This document shows, in pieces, positions 1 through 10,274 of a stretch of DNA of 64,000 nt. Each line of letters starts with the position of its first letter. Position 1 is the first letter of the stretch. The notes below the pieces were generated by a model that saw nothing but the letters and a program-made list of their open reading frames with translations, did no database searches and was not told the origin of the DNA. Origin of the DNA: Ceratobasidium sp. AG-K (taxonomy: Eukaryota; Basidiomycota; Agaricomycetes; Cantharellales; Ceratobasidiaceae); assembly GCA_037039685.1 (NCBI GenBank), contig JAWNGF010000009.1:1116001-1180000 (forward strand), given 5' to 3'. Both the position numbers and the translations under genes were made by a program.

Positions 1-3000
1 CAAAGCGGAAGCATTTTACCAAGACGATTCGCCGCGGTGTCGAGCGAGTAAAGGGCGTCATACAGCCCTCGTCGTTGCTGGCCGCTCCAGGCACCGGAAA
101 TACATCTGCCCTGCCCGGCCGTAGTGAATCTGCCTCACCTGATCCGTCCATAGCACCCAGCGTATCGCCTGGCGATCAATCTATTGCTGCTGAAGAGTTT
201 GGGATAAACAGGCGTGATCATTCGATTGGACCATCAGCGACCGTTACGAGCTCAAGCTCGGCAGCAGAAAAAGGCCCACCAGAGGTTAGCCCTGGCGCCC
301 CGACTACCGGACGAGGCGTTGCTCGTATGGATGCATCATGGCTGGGTCTGGGTACAGCACTCAGAGGTCTGGGAAAGACTACAGAGGTGTTCCCTCCTCT
401 TGGGTTGGCGGTCAACCAGCTCATCGGCTGGGTAGATGTCGTGCAGGTACGCCAACATCATGATACCAGAAGCCGAGATGTCCTAACCAGACAGAGTACA
501 GGAAGCTGCGATGAACACCATAGAATACGAGAGGCTGGCAACCGAGCTTGCAGCCATGCTACGCACACTTGACCAGTACGTGACCGAGCTTGGCTCAGAA
601 GATCCGAGTGGAAGTGCCGAACGCATCGCACTGTAGGCGATGTATGTCTGTGTATGCACCCGAGGCTGAAGCTAGTGATACAGATCTATCAAAGCTGAGG
701 TGGATGAAGTTGGTAAGAAACGAGATCGTGGTCAAGGTAGACGATTGTTCGAGTCGACTCAGGACAAGGAAGATGTCGTCAAGCGGTATCGTCGAATCAG
801 GGGACTCTTCCGACAGCTACAAGTAAGTGGGTTACGCTTAGAGGCTGGCTCCTGGTTCTGAGTGACGAACAGAGCGAAATCAGCATTCAGGCGCTGAGAA
901 AGACCAATAAGCAGCATGTGGTATGAAGACAACACCATTGGCTAGACCTGCGCTTACGCCCCTGGGGTAGATGGCGCTGCTCACAGGTTTATCCCCCGTC
1001 GACGACGCCGTCTATAACTCTGGCGACTCAGCGTTGAAGCGGCAAGGGTGTACTCCTAGAACGCGTGAGAAGCTGCAGCAAGATCTCAGAGACTGGATAC
1101 ATGACCCGAACGGAGCAAAGGTCTACTGGATGAACGGTATGGCAGGAACAGGAAAGACCACAATCGCATACAGTCTGTGCGAGTGGCTCAGGCAAAAGAA
1201 GCAGCTCGGTGCCAGCTTCTTCTGCTCCCGCACGTCACCTTCATGTCGCGACTTCAGACGCATCGTGCCAACGATCGCATACCAGCTTGCCAAGTACTCA
1301 CCTGGGTTCCAAGAAGCGCTATGCAAGGCCCTAGAGCAAGACGTCGACGCCGGCAAACTGGACACATGTGGGCAGGTCGAGACGCTTCTGCAAGGTCCAA
1401 TGAGTGTGGACAGCATTACGATGCCAGATGGAGTGGTGGTGGTGATCGATGCGCTGGACGAGTGCGAGGACGACTACGGAGTCCGACTCATCCTTGGGGT
1501 ACTACTGCAGCATGTTGCAAGTCTGCCCGTTCGGTTCTTTGTCACCAGCCGACCCGAGCCCGCGATCCGAGACCCGATGTCGTCAGGAAGCGGCTACTCT
1601 CCAAAGGTGCTGCACCTGCACGACATCGAGCTGTCTATCGTCGAAGAAGACATCAAGAAGTACCTCACAGCGGCACTGAGCTCGATGAGCCCGCCGCCGA
1701 CCGCCGACCAGATCGAGCTGCTGACAAAACGGGCCGGCAAGCTGTTCATATATGCGGCGACTGCTGTACGATACATCCTTCCTCGCAAGGCTTCCACAAA
1801 TCCGATCCAACGGCTGAACAGGGCTCTGACGGCCAGCCCGCAGCAAACCGAACAAGGGCAGTCGAGCAAGAGATACAAAGAGCTCGACGAACTTTACACA
1901 ACGATTCTGACGGTAGCTCTGGACGAAGAGGATGAGGTGCTGGAAGAAGAAGAGAGGAACGCCATAAGACTCGTGCTGAGAACAGTCGTGTGCGCGAGAG
2001 AGCCTATGTCTACTTCAACCCTCGCGACATACCTTCATCTCCCAGAAACTCAGGTGGTGTTGGCACTGGAGTCGCTGCGGTCGGTGCTTCATGTGTCCGA
2101 GTCAGGTCGGCTCGTCTCCACGCTGCATGCGTCGTTTCCAGATTATCTTTACGACCGTTCACGCTCCAAATCCTTTTACTGCAACCCCGGGGATCAAAAT
2201 GAACGCCTAGCACATCGTTGCTTTGACATAATGAAGGAGCAGCTGCGGTTCAACATATGCGATCTCGAGTCGTCGTTTGTATTCGACGAGGACGTGCCAA
2301 ACCTGGAAGCACGCATCAAGTCAAACATTCCCCGTGCGCTGTTCTACGCATGCCTGTACTGGGGCGATCATCTCAGACCATCAAGTGTCTCGGACATGCT
2401 ATGCAATAAGCTAAGCGACTTCTTGGATTATCTACTACTATTCTGGATGGAGGCCCTGAATCTCGAGCGACGCATTGCAGCAGGCGTGTTCCTGTTTGCT
2501 CAAGTGGAGAGATGGTTGTTGGTGGGTCAAACGCACGTGCTTGACTCGTTGATCCTGACCGTGATTCAGGACACCGAAGCCCTGACCAGCACCTACGAGC
2601 ATATCGTCGACGCGCGCGACTTTGTGTCTCGGTTTGCGGCGAGTGTGTGTAATCGCAGCACACCTCACCTGTATATCTCTGCACTGCCGTTCTGCGCAAA
2701 GGACAGCTTCGTCTATATGCGTTACTGGGGTCGTACCAAAGACTTGCTCGCTGTGCATGGAACGGCGATGAGTTGCAGGAACCTGTCCGCGCAAGCAACT
2801 TGGGCAATAGCTGACCCTTATGTCACATCTGTTGCATTCTCTCCTGACGGTGCATGCATTGTTTCTGGGTCTGACAGTGGAGCTGTGCAAGTGTGGGACT
2901 CCTATTCCGGCAGTACAGTTGTCGGGCCGCTGAAAAGGCATACAGATGGCGTTCCCTCTGTCGCATTCTGTCCTGAGGGCAGGTGCGTTGCTTCTGGCTC

Positions 3001-4972
3001 CTGGGATCACACCATGCTACTATGGGATACATATACGGGTGAGGTGATCGCAGGCCCATATACCAGCCATACGAAAGCCATTACCTCGGTTGCGTTCTCT
3101 CCAGACGGCATAAACATTGTATCTGGAAGTGAAGACCAGACTCTCTTGATCTGGGATGCACGAACCTGTGATGTGATTTCCGGACCATTCCGAGGACATA
3201 TGCGCAAGGTTTGCGCGGTTGCATTCTCCCCGGACAGCAGGCGCGTCGCCTCCGGCTCCGGTGATAGAACCATCCGAATTTGGGATGCACGTACCGGAGA
3301 CACAGTTGCTGGACCGTTCCAGGGGCATAAACGCGCTATTAACTCTGTGGCGTTTTCTCCAGACGGGATGAGAGTGGTATCTGGCAGTGACGATCATAGT
3401 ATCTTGCTTTGGGATGCACAGACCGGTGGCATAGCTGCTGGGCCGCTTACAGGGCATAGGGACCAAGTTCTCTCGGTTGCATTCTCCCCTGACGGTACAC
3501 ACATCGCATCTGGGTCCATGGATACAACTATCCTAGTCTGGGCGGCGGACAGTGGTGATATTATTGCTGGGCCGTTTACGAGTCATGCATCAGCGATTAC
3601 CTCCCTCATGTTTTCCCCCGGCGGTACACGAATCGTTTCTGGCTCCTTGGACGGAACTATTCGTTTATGGACCATGGGCAAGAGCACTACTAAGTCTCTT
3701 CTCAAAAGGAATTCATTTCCATGCAAAATAATTTCTATTGCGTTCTCCCCTAATAGTACCTACATCGCTTCTGGTACTTCCGACTGTACCATCCTCGTGT
3801 GGGATGCACACACTGGTGATGCCGTTGCGGACCCGTTCAAGTACCATACAGAAGTAGTCCACTCAGTTGTATTTTCCCCCGACGGCGCACGTATCGCGTC
3901 CGGTTCTGGAGATACGACAGCCCTGGTCTGGGATGCACGCACTGGCGATATTGTCGCTGGGCCGTTTACACATACAGATGAGGTCCTGTCGGTTGCTTTC
4001 TCTCCTGATGGCGCGAGTATTGTCACTGGATCTCTCGATTCTTCTCTCCGAGTATGGGACGTATCTACTGGCGATGTCATTGTTGGTCCACTCCAGGCAC
4101 TTACGCGAGATATCTACTGTGTCGCGTTTTCTCCCGATGGCACACAAGTTGCTTCGGGTTCTCTGAACCCTGTCGTCGTGTTATGGAACGCACAAGCTGG
4201 CGATGATACTCCCAAGCGGTTCACTGGACATACAAAACAGGTTAACTCGATTGCTTTCTCTCCCGACGGCCTTTACATTGCCTCTGGATCTTCCGACCAC
4301 ACCGTACATGTATGGGACATACGCTCTGACAGTACTCCGATCAATATATTCCAAGGCCACGCAGAATCAGTCTTCTCAGTTGCGTTCTCTCCCAGCGGGC
4401 AACGAATTGCCTCTGGCTCCTGGGATGGGGTTATCCTACTGTGGGACACACACACAGGCGACACCGTTGCTAGTACACAGGCGACACACGAGCGCATGTA
4501 CGCCAGACCTGTTTTTTCCCCTGACGGCAGCTGTATCGCGTGCGGGTATATCGATGGGAGAATCCTAGTTTGGAACGCACACACCAGCACAACTGCCTCG
4601 CAGCATTTTCCAGGCGCCACGACGTGGGACAACTACGCAGCCCCTCGTTCTGCTACTACTAGGACTGCCTCTGCCGCTACTAATACGCAGGCCTACCAGC
4701 CCTCACACGACATGCCCCCTATCGTCGGGTCAGAACTGCCACTGCAACGGGATAGATGCACCATCACTCAGGTAGTTACGCACTCCACACTGAGCGACGA
4801 CGGCTGGCTTATGCTTGATGGCGTGCCTGTAATCTGGGTACCTCTTGATCTGCACCCCTATCTTCCGTACCACCATAGCGCCCTCACGATTGGACCTCAG
4901 GGTTCCATGTACTTTATAGACCAGTCACTTGCGCTAGGCGACAGCTGGTGTGAGTGCTACGTCTGTCAGTAG
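1..4972 (+). CDS. NACHT-WD40 STAND protein (HET-E/NWD type, fungal NLR-like); 5' end outside window
   Basis: Exons 1-446, 502-632, 684-822, 873-917 (or 920) and 971-4972 join in phase through GT-AG introns. The frame is open to the left edge, so the start codon lies outside. The N-terminal part is a basic leader, a Ser/Pro-rich stretch and a helical region typical of NWD proteins. The large last exon (1333 codons) has a Walker A motif GMAGTGKTTIA near its residue 56 (about 1135-1165), a Walker B motif VVVIDALDECED (about 1435-1470), a helical linker, then 14 WD40 repeats (about 2800-4600) with AFSPDG, SGS and W-D signatures, and a short unique tail. Proteins of this class are signal-sensing ATPases; Podospora HET-E acts in heterokaryon incompatibility. 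Repeats bind the ligand and the NACHT oligomerises. No effector domain is recognisable in the visible N-terminus. The final exon is preceded directly by TAG at 968-970, which fits an acceptor at 970. Confidence 0.88.
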
Positions 4973-5040
4973 ACACCTATAGGTGGGTTATATCCATTCG
5001 CTAGCGCAAGCCGTCTGCTCACAGCGATGATATCGTAGGG

Positions 5041-6090
5041 CATCAGCAAAACAGGGTTAAGATTTAAAGTGATTGCAAGAACCCACCTTTCATGGAAGTG
5101 ATTGAAAGCAAAGGCTTGGCTTGGGATGGATTTGAGGTGCTTTCAAGCATACATGTGGCTTGGAATCACTCAGAATCCACTTATAGTGGCTTCAAATCAC
5201 CCAGAATCCACCCATGGGCTTCAAATCACCTGAAATCACCCAAGGGCTTCAAATCACCTGAAATCACCCAAGGTGCTCCAAATCACTCCAAATCACTCTT
5301 AATCAGCTCAGTCACCAGGTTCACCATCACGTCAACATTGCCCAAATATGGATATTGCGGTTTTCCAATAAATTTTCATTGATTAGTCATATCTCAAATA
5401 GAAAGCTATCTTTTGATCCAGCCATGGGATTCCTTTCCCCTGTGCATCAATGTGACTATATGCTATAAAATACCCCCAGGTTACATGAGGGGGCAACCTG
5501 CCTACAAGTGGAACAGGGGGAATGAGGAGCTTTGAAGGCAGAGGTGGGACTTCTGCTCAAAGTCAAAGTCCCTGTGCTATGCCTGTGTGGAGCACAATCA
5601 GCTTCCATTGTTGGAATTTCAAATTCATCAAAATTTGTCAGCAGGTGCACACAGCCTCAGGCTTTCCAAATATGGTAACCAAACCTTATTTGGATCAGAA
5701 ATGAGCGAGATATTTGCAAAATACTTTCCCGGACACGATTCTTTTTGATGAAAAGTTGCCAAATTTAGGCAATTTGATATCACAATGTTCAATTAGAAGC
5801 CTATTTGATCTATGTTTGATGGTCATTGGCAATGTATACAATTTCTGGACCTTTTGGGGCTGTGGTGATTTGAGGTGATTTGGGGACTGAGGGTGGATTT
5901 GAAGTGATTTGGAGACCAGCCTTGGATTGAGAGTGATTTAGTGGCAATGGGTGGATTTGAGGTGATTTCCAGTGCTTTCAAGCATACCCATTGTGATTTG
6001 AAGTGATTTCAGATTTGGACCTTGCTTGGGTGGATTTGAGGATTTAAAGTGATTTAAATCACTCTCAAGCCAAGGTCAGTTTTGCTGATG
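5041..6090. mobile_element. Non-autonomous DNA transposon-like element with short TIRs and subterminal AAATCAC arrays
   Basis: A 12-bp terminal inverted repeat, catcagcaaaac, lies at 5041-5052 and its reverse complement at 6079-6090. Both ends are bordered by GGG, a possible 3-bp target duplication. Inside the left end (about 5160-5310) the unit AAATCACC/AAATCACT recurs many times. Inside the right end (about 5860-6060) the same unit recurs in the opposite orientation as GTGATTTG. Subterminal repeat arrays facing each other are usual in large-genome DNA transposons, where they bind transposase. No transposase is encoded in the 1.05 kb, so it would be a deletion derivative or MITE-like element. 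The superfamily cannot be assigned from the TIR. Confidence 0.6.
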
Positions 6091-6654
6091 GGGATGCTCT
6101 GATAGTTTGCGGTTTGAAAGTACATCATGCGTTACACGTTGTTCTTTTTTTGTATGTCCAACGATGCCATTATTCCTTATCACTGTAATGGCCTCTAATT
6201 ATTTATGCTATTGCAGTATATGCATTTTAAATTCCTACGACTAGCATGCAGTGGAGCATTTCGATTCCCAACCAGATACATGACCACACCTTCAATTGCA
6301 TGAAAAATAAAGTGCAGAGTTATTATTCCGTTCAGTTTTACACATCAACACAGACGAGAGAAACTACTACGGGCAAACAAACCTTACCCGAAGTTAGAGA
6401 GCATTACTCAGACTCGTCGAAAGGGCGGAGGGGGGGGGGAGGGTAAGCTTGAAATACGCGGCCCAAGGCAAGTACACAGGTGAGTCAGACAGTCTTCAAT
6501 CACTAGTAATATTCATGACCTTCACAGCTACCTTTAGCTCTATCGTAGTATATACCATCTCCCGACAACACACCTGAACCATCCGTCGGCAATTTGGAGA
6601 AAACGTTAAGCCGCCTTAAGGACATTGCGGAATTTTGAAATCCTGAGATAGTGT
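6091..6654. other. Stretch without recognised gene
   Basis: AT-rich unique sequence between two transposon remnants. It includes a G-rich tract at about 6423-6443. No ORF here resembles a protein I recognise. Confidence 0.5.
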
Positions 6655-7240
6655 TAAAGATGGTGACAGCGATCGGCCACCACCTAACCTTCAGAAGCTG
6701 GTGGAAATAAAGTTTGAAGGGCAGAATCACCAGTAAAAGGCAAATTTCTCACCACTCGAGGCAAAATTTGGGAATTTTCGTTAGACAAAACGTTCGAAAA
6801 TGCTTGTAAAACATGCCTATGTGGTAATTTCTGGTTAAAGTATCCTTGACGAGTCTGCGCACTCGAAATACCCACGGGGTCAGAGATTTGCACGTGACTA
6901 AAAGCGGTTGCCAAAGTTGCAGCCAGGCAAGAAATTGCATTGCAATGCGTATATTAACTCATCAGTGGAGCCCGGGGTCCTTGAGGCTTCAAATATGGCA
7001 ATTATATAGGAGGGCAATCATTATATACAATTTGCTGCCCGTGCACATAGTTGGGTGTGGTATGATCATATGGGACGTGGGCCGGGTTTTGACAGTGGCC
7101 CCAAAACTCTTTGGTTACCCATTAAATTGCCTGCAAACCACTTTTCTTGCTCCAATAGGCGTTCACAAAGTGCTGCGCTTGTGCCGCGGATATGATTATC
7201 CAAATTAGTCTCAATAACGTGTTTATCATCTTGCTAAACT
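6655..7240 (+). repeat. Left arm of the foldback element
   Basis: It matches the right arm in inverted orientation over its whole length. At least eleven of the roughly twelve differences seen by eye are C/T or G/A changes at CpG positions. It contains a 120-codon open frame (6846-7208) that is mirrored in the right arm and has no recognisable domain. Confidence 0.85.
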
Positions 7241-7368
7241 AACTTTTGCATGGATTCAATTGCACCTAGCATGTACTTTGTCATTACTGATGGCTTGTTG
7301 GTGAGGGGCGTCTCTCAATATTTCCTCCTTGCATACCCCCAGTACTGTATTGCTCAATCAGGTGCATG

Positions 7369-7793
7369 AGTTTAGCAAGATGATAAACATGTTATTGAGA
7401 CTAATTTGGATAATCATATCCGCGGCACAAGCGCAGCACTTTGTGAATGCCTATTGGAGCAAGAAAAGCGGTTTGCAGGCAATTTAATGGGTAACCAAAG
7501 AGTTTTGGGGCCACTGTCAAAACCCGGCCCATGTCCCATATGATCATACCACACCCAACTATGTGCACGGGCAGCAAATTGTATATAATGATTGCCCTCC
7601 TATATAATTGCCATATTCGAAGCCTCAAGGACCCCAGGCTCCACTGATGAGTTAATATATGCATTGCAATGCGATTTCTTGCCTGGCCGCAACTTTGGCA
7701 ACCGCTTTTAGTCACGTGCAAATCTCTGACCCCGTGGGTATTTTGAGTGCGCAGACTCGTCAAGGATACTTTAACCAGAAATTACCACATAGG
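7369..7793 (-). repeat. Right arm of the foldback element, part 1
   Basis: Inverted copy of the inner 425 bases of the left arm. It ends exactly at the ATAGG target site (7789-7793) of the Gypsy insertion; the arm continues at 15022. Confidence 0.85.
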
Positions 7794-8249
7794 TGTCGTG
7801 AGCCAGCTCACTCCATTGGACTCGACTATTGTCTCGCCCGCCTGTTCCTCTCTTTTGTGTTGTGTTCCGTTTCCGTCTGCCGCGTTGCCACCTTCTTGTG
7901 GTTATTCTGTTACATTGTGTAACGCGGCTGTGCTTTGTACGAGTCATGTCTGTTCATACAGCATGACTCACATGGACACTCCTGACTGGTTGACTGCTAT
8001 GACTCATGTGGCTACGCTTTGTATGACTCGGCCGCTTCTGGAATATATATAGAGGACCAACAAGCCTGGTAACCCCAGCTTGTTTTGTCTCGTCAAAACA
8101 TCCCCTCTGAGTGACACTTAGAACCACCCCTACCCTCAAGAGCCTACAGACGCTTAAGTGTGTTGCGGTTCAAAAGGTCACTTAGGTCTTAGTGCCGTCC
8201 ACTCCCCATCGCGGCTTGTCCCATAGCCACCAAGAAGAAGCTTACGACA
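7794..8249 (+). repeat. 5' LTR of Gypsy copy 1
   Basis: 456 bp, beginning TGTCGTGAG and ending CTTACGACA. It has a TATA-like run at 8044-8051 and a predicted transcript start near 8077, about 33 bases downstream, where the PBS-complementary segment begins. Confidence 0.95.
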
Positions 8250-8251
8250 TT

Positions 8252-8263
8252 ACAAAACAAGCT
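8252..8263 (+). other. Primer binding site, predicted Tf1-type self-priming
   Basis: ACAAAACAAGCT lies two bases after the 5' LTR. It is the exact reverse complement of LTR bases 8077-8088, the expected first bases of the transcript. In Tf1 the RNA 5' end folds back on the PBS and primes cDNA synthesis without a tRNA. The same 12-bp pairing exists in copy 2. Confidence 0.6.
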
Positions 8264-8271
8264 TAACAAAC

Positions 8272-10272
8272 ATGTCTATTCAAGAAGATGGAGGGTCACG
8301 TCCCTCATCCGTTATATCAACAAGAAGAGGACCCAGTCGGGCAGCAAGGCACACAGGATCACTAAACAAACAAGATATCGCACAAACTCAAGCGGGAGGA
8401 CCCGCCCGATCATGCCCCCAAAGTCAAACATTGATGCCGGGAGCTTTCGGCATTCCTGACATGACAACGGTACAAGAGGAAGAACCCACTATCACAAATA
8501 GAGAACCAGGAGATCTCACGAATGACCCCACTCCGGCTGTAATTCGTATTCCAACTGCAACTCCAGGGCCATCACGTCCCTTGTGGCCGTTAGGAACTAG
8601 AAGCCAGTACTTCTCCCCCCAACCCGAACCTCATGGGGGTGTATCGCTTGTCCCCATTAGACCTCCTCCTACACCACACATTCCCAATGTCCCTACAGTT
8701 CCTCAAATTGGAGGAACCATCACCAACGCGGGGCCAATTCCAGTGGCTTCCCAGCCAGTCACACCGGCTATTCCAGCACCACCATACATCCCACAAGGTT
8801 ACTCCGGACAATCAGCCCCGGTGCAACAAAGCGCCGGTAACCCAGGAAGCTCAAGTTCTAGTTCCAGCTCCAACGGAAGGACTGTAATTAGCAATTTAGA
8901 TGACTTAGACGACCTTCTAGAAGGAAGACACAACGCTACCATTAGGATTATAGACGGAATGAGAGTCACTATAGATCGAAGGCTTAGTGGTCTAGAACAA
9001 GCCACACAAGTTCTAGCGAACAACCAACAAATCTTTAACGACTCCATCAATACCCTACAAGGAACCTTAACGGACATCCTGAACTCGGCAAGAAATGGCG
9101 AACATAATTCCTTCCTAGTCGGACAAGACGTAACCCGCCTCCGAAACGAAGTTACCAACACCCAAGGACTAGTGAATAACGTACGCGAGGAACTCAACAC
9201 TACCAGACAAGGGCAACTCGAATGGAATGAGGCAGTAACACAAGGACTAGAAACCTTACGACAGGAGGGAGCCTCCTTCACTACCAAAATCACGGAAGTT
9301 CAGGAAACCATCAACAACATGCGGGAAGAAATGGATGAAGCATCCTTGCATGGGATCCCCTCTAGGCGATCAAATTCTCCACCCCATCCAGATGCGGAAT
9401 CTACCAGGATCGACGAATTAGAATTAAGAATCCAACGGCTGACTGAAAACCCAAACACCGGTAGTGGACCACGTTGTCCTAAAGTGACTTGTCCAGAAGC
9501 CTTTGACGGAAAGAAAGGGGAAGGTGCCGAAATGTTCATCACACAAATGGAAAGCTACTTTTTACACCTAGGCGACCAATACGCTTCCAGCGAGGAAAGG
9601 ATCCGCGAAGCCCTAGCAAACTTCAAATCCGAGAACAAAGCTGCCACTCACTGGGCACAAGTACTCTTACGATCGCTCAACCAAAGGGAAAATAACCAAA
9701 ACCTTACCTCATGGGGAAGTTTCAAGGCTCACTTCATGGAACAATTCAGCAACCCCAACAAGAAAGCTAAAGCCGAATCGGATATCCGGAAATGCAAACA
9801 GAACAACTCTGTAGCAAACTATGCTTCGGAATTCCGATACCTTCTGGTAGACGTAAATTGGGGACAGGAAGCGCTGATCAACCAATTCAAGGAAGGGCTG
9901 AAGCCTGAAGTGAAAACTGAACTAGCTCGTTTCAAGCTAACCCTGATCAATGAAGATGGGACAGAACGAGAACTTTCCCTTGACCGGTGGATCTCAATCG
10001 CAATCTCTATTGACCAGAAATTGCAACAAATGAAGACCTCGACAGGGAAGAAGGCAGCCCAGCCAACCACTAGCGGACAATCCTCTACAAAGCGGCTGCC
10101 TGACGAAGTATACAAAGCAAGGATAACAACCAACCGCTGCCTAAAGTGCGGACAGGAAGGACACCGTTCATTCAAATGCCCGTCCAAGGAATGGATAACG
10201 ACGGAACCTAGCGTCAAAGGAAGGGAAGCAACAATTACGGAAGACTCGGGAAAAGAAGGGGTCTCCCTCTAA
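8272..10272 (+). CDS. gag: Gag polyprotein, Gypsy copy 1
   Basis: 666 codons, the first ATG after the PBS. The N-terminal third is Pro/Ser-rich and low in complexity. A long coiled-coil region follows (about residues 220-370), then a retrotransposon-gag capsid-like domain (about 400-560) and one CCHC zinc knuckle (CLKCGQEGHRSFKCP) near the C-terminus for nucleic-acid binding. Copy 2 aligns along the whole length without gaps, 2001 bases in each. The stop at 10270 is preceded by a candidate -1 frameshift heptamer into pol. No internal lesion was seen, so this is the intact gag of the pair. Confidence 0.92.
   Translation: MSIQEDGGSRPSSVISTRRGPSRAARHTGSLNKQDIAQTQAGGPARSCPQSQTLMPGAFGIPDMTTVQEEEPTITNREPGDLTNDPTPAVIRIPTATPGPSRPLWPLGTRSQYFSPQPEPHGGVSLVPIRPPPTPHIPNVPTVPQIGGTITNAGPIPVASQPVTPAIPAPPYIPQGYSGQSAPVQQSAGNPGSSSSSSSSNGRTVISNLDDLDDLLEGRHNATIRIIDGMRVTIDRRLSGLEQATQVLANNQQIFNDSINTLQGTLTDILNSARNGEHNSFLVGQDVTRLRNEVTNTQGLVNNVREELNTTRQGQLEWNEAVTQGLETLRQEGASFTTKITEVQETINNMREEMDEASLHGIPSRRSNSPPHPDAESTRIDELELRIQRLTENPNTGSGPRCPKVTCPEAFDGKKGEGAEMFITQMESYFLHLGDQYASSEERIREALANFKSENKAATHWAQVLLRSLNQRENNQNLTSWGSFKAHFMEQFSNPNKKAKAESDIRKCKQNNSVANYASEFRYLLVDVNWGQEALINQFKEGLKPEVKTELARFKLTLINEDGTERELSLDRWISIAISIDQKLQQMKTSTGKKAAQPTTSGQSSTKRLPDEVYKARITTNRCLKCGQEGHRSFKCPSKEWITTEPSVKGREATITEDSGKEGVSL
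10248..10254 (+). promoter_or_regulatory. Candidate -1 ribosomal frameshift site, gag-pol of copy 1
   Basis: GGGAAAA is read in the gag frame as G GGA AAA, matching the X XXY YYZ slippery pattern. It lies 15 bases before the gag stop at 10270. A -1 slip here enters exactly the pol frame, which lacks its own ATG at the junction. The site is identical in copy 2. No stimulatory structure was verified. Confidence 0.5.
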
Positions 10273-10274
10273 CT

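Noticed and set aside
2373..4632. Minus-strand frames under the WD40 repeats
   Set aside because: They repeat with the WD40 period and are antisense shadows of it.
6846..7763. Two near-identical 120-codon frames on opposite strands (6846-7208 plus, 7401-7763 minus)
   Set aside because: They are the same bases in the two arms of the foldback element; no domain, and codon differences are just CpG changes.
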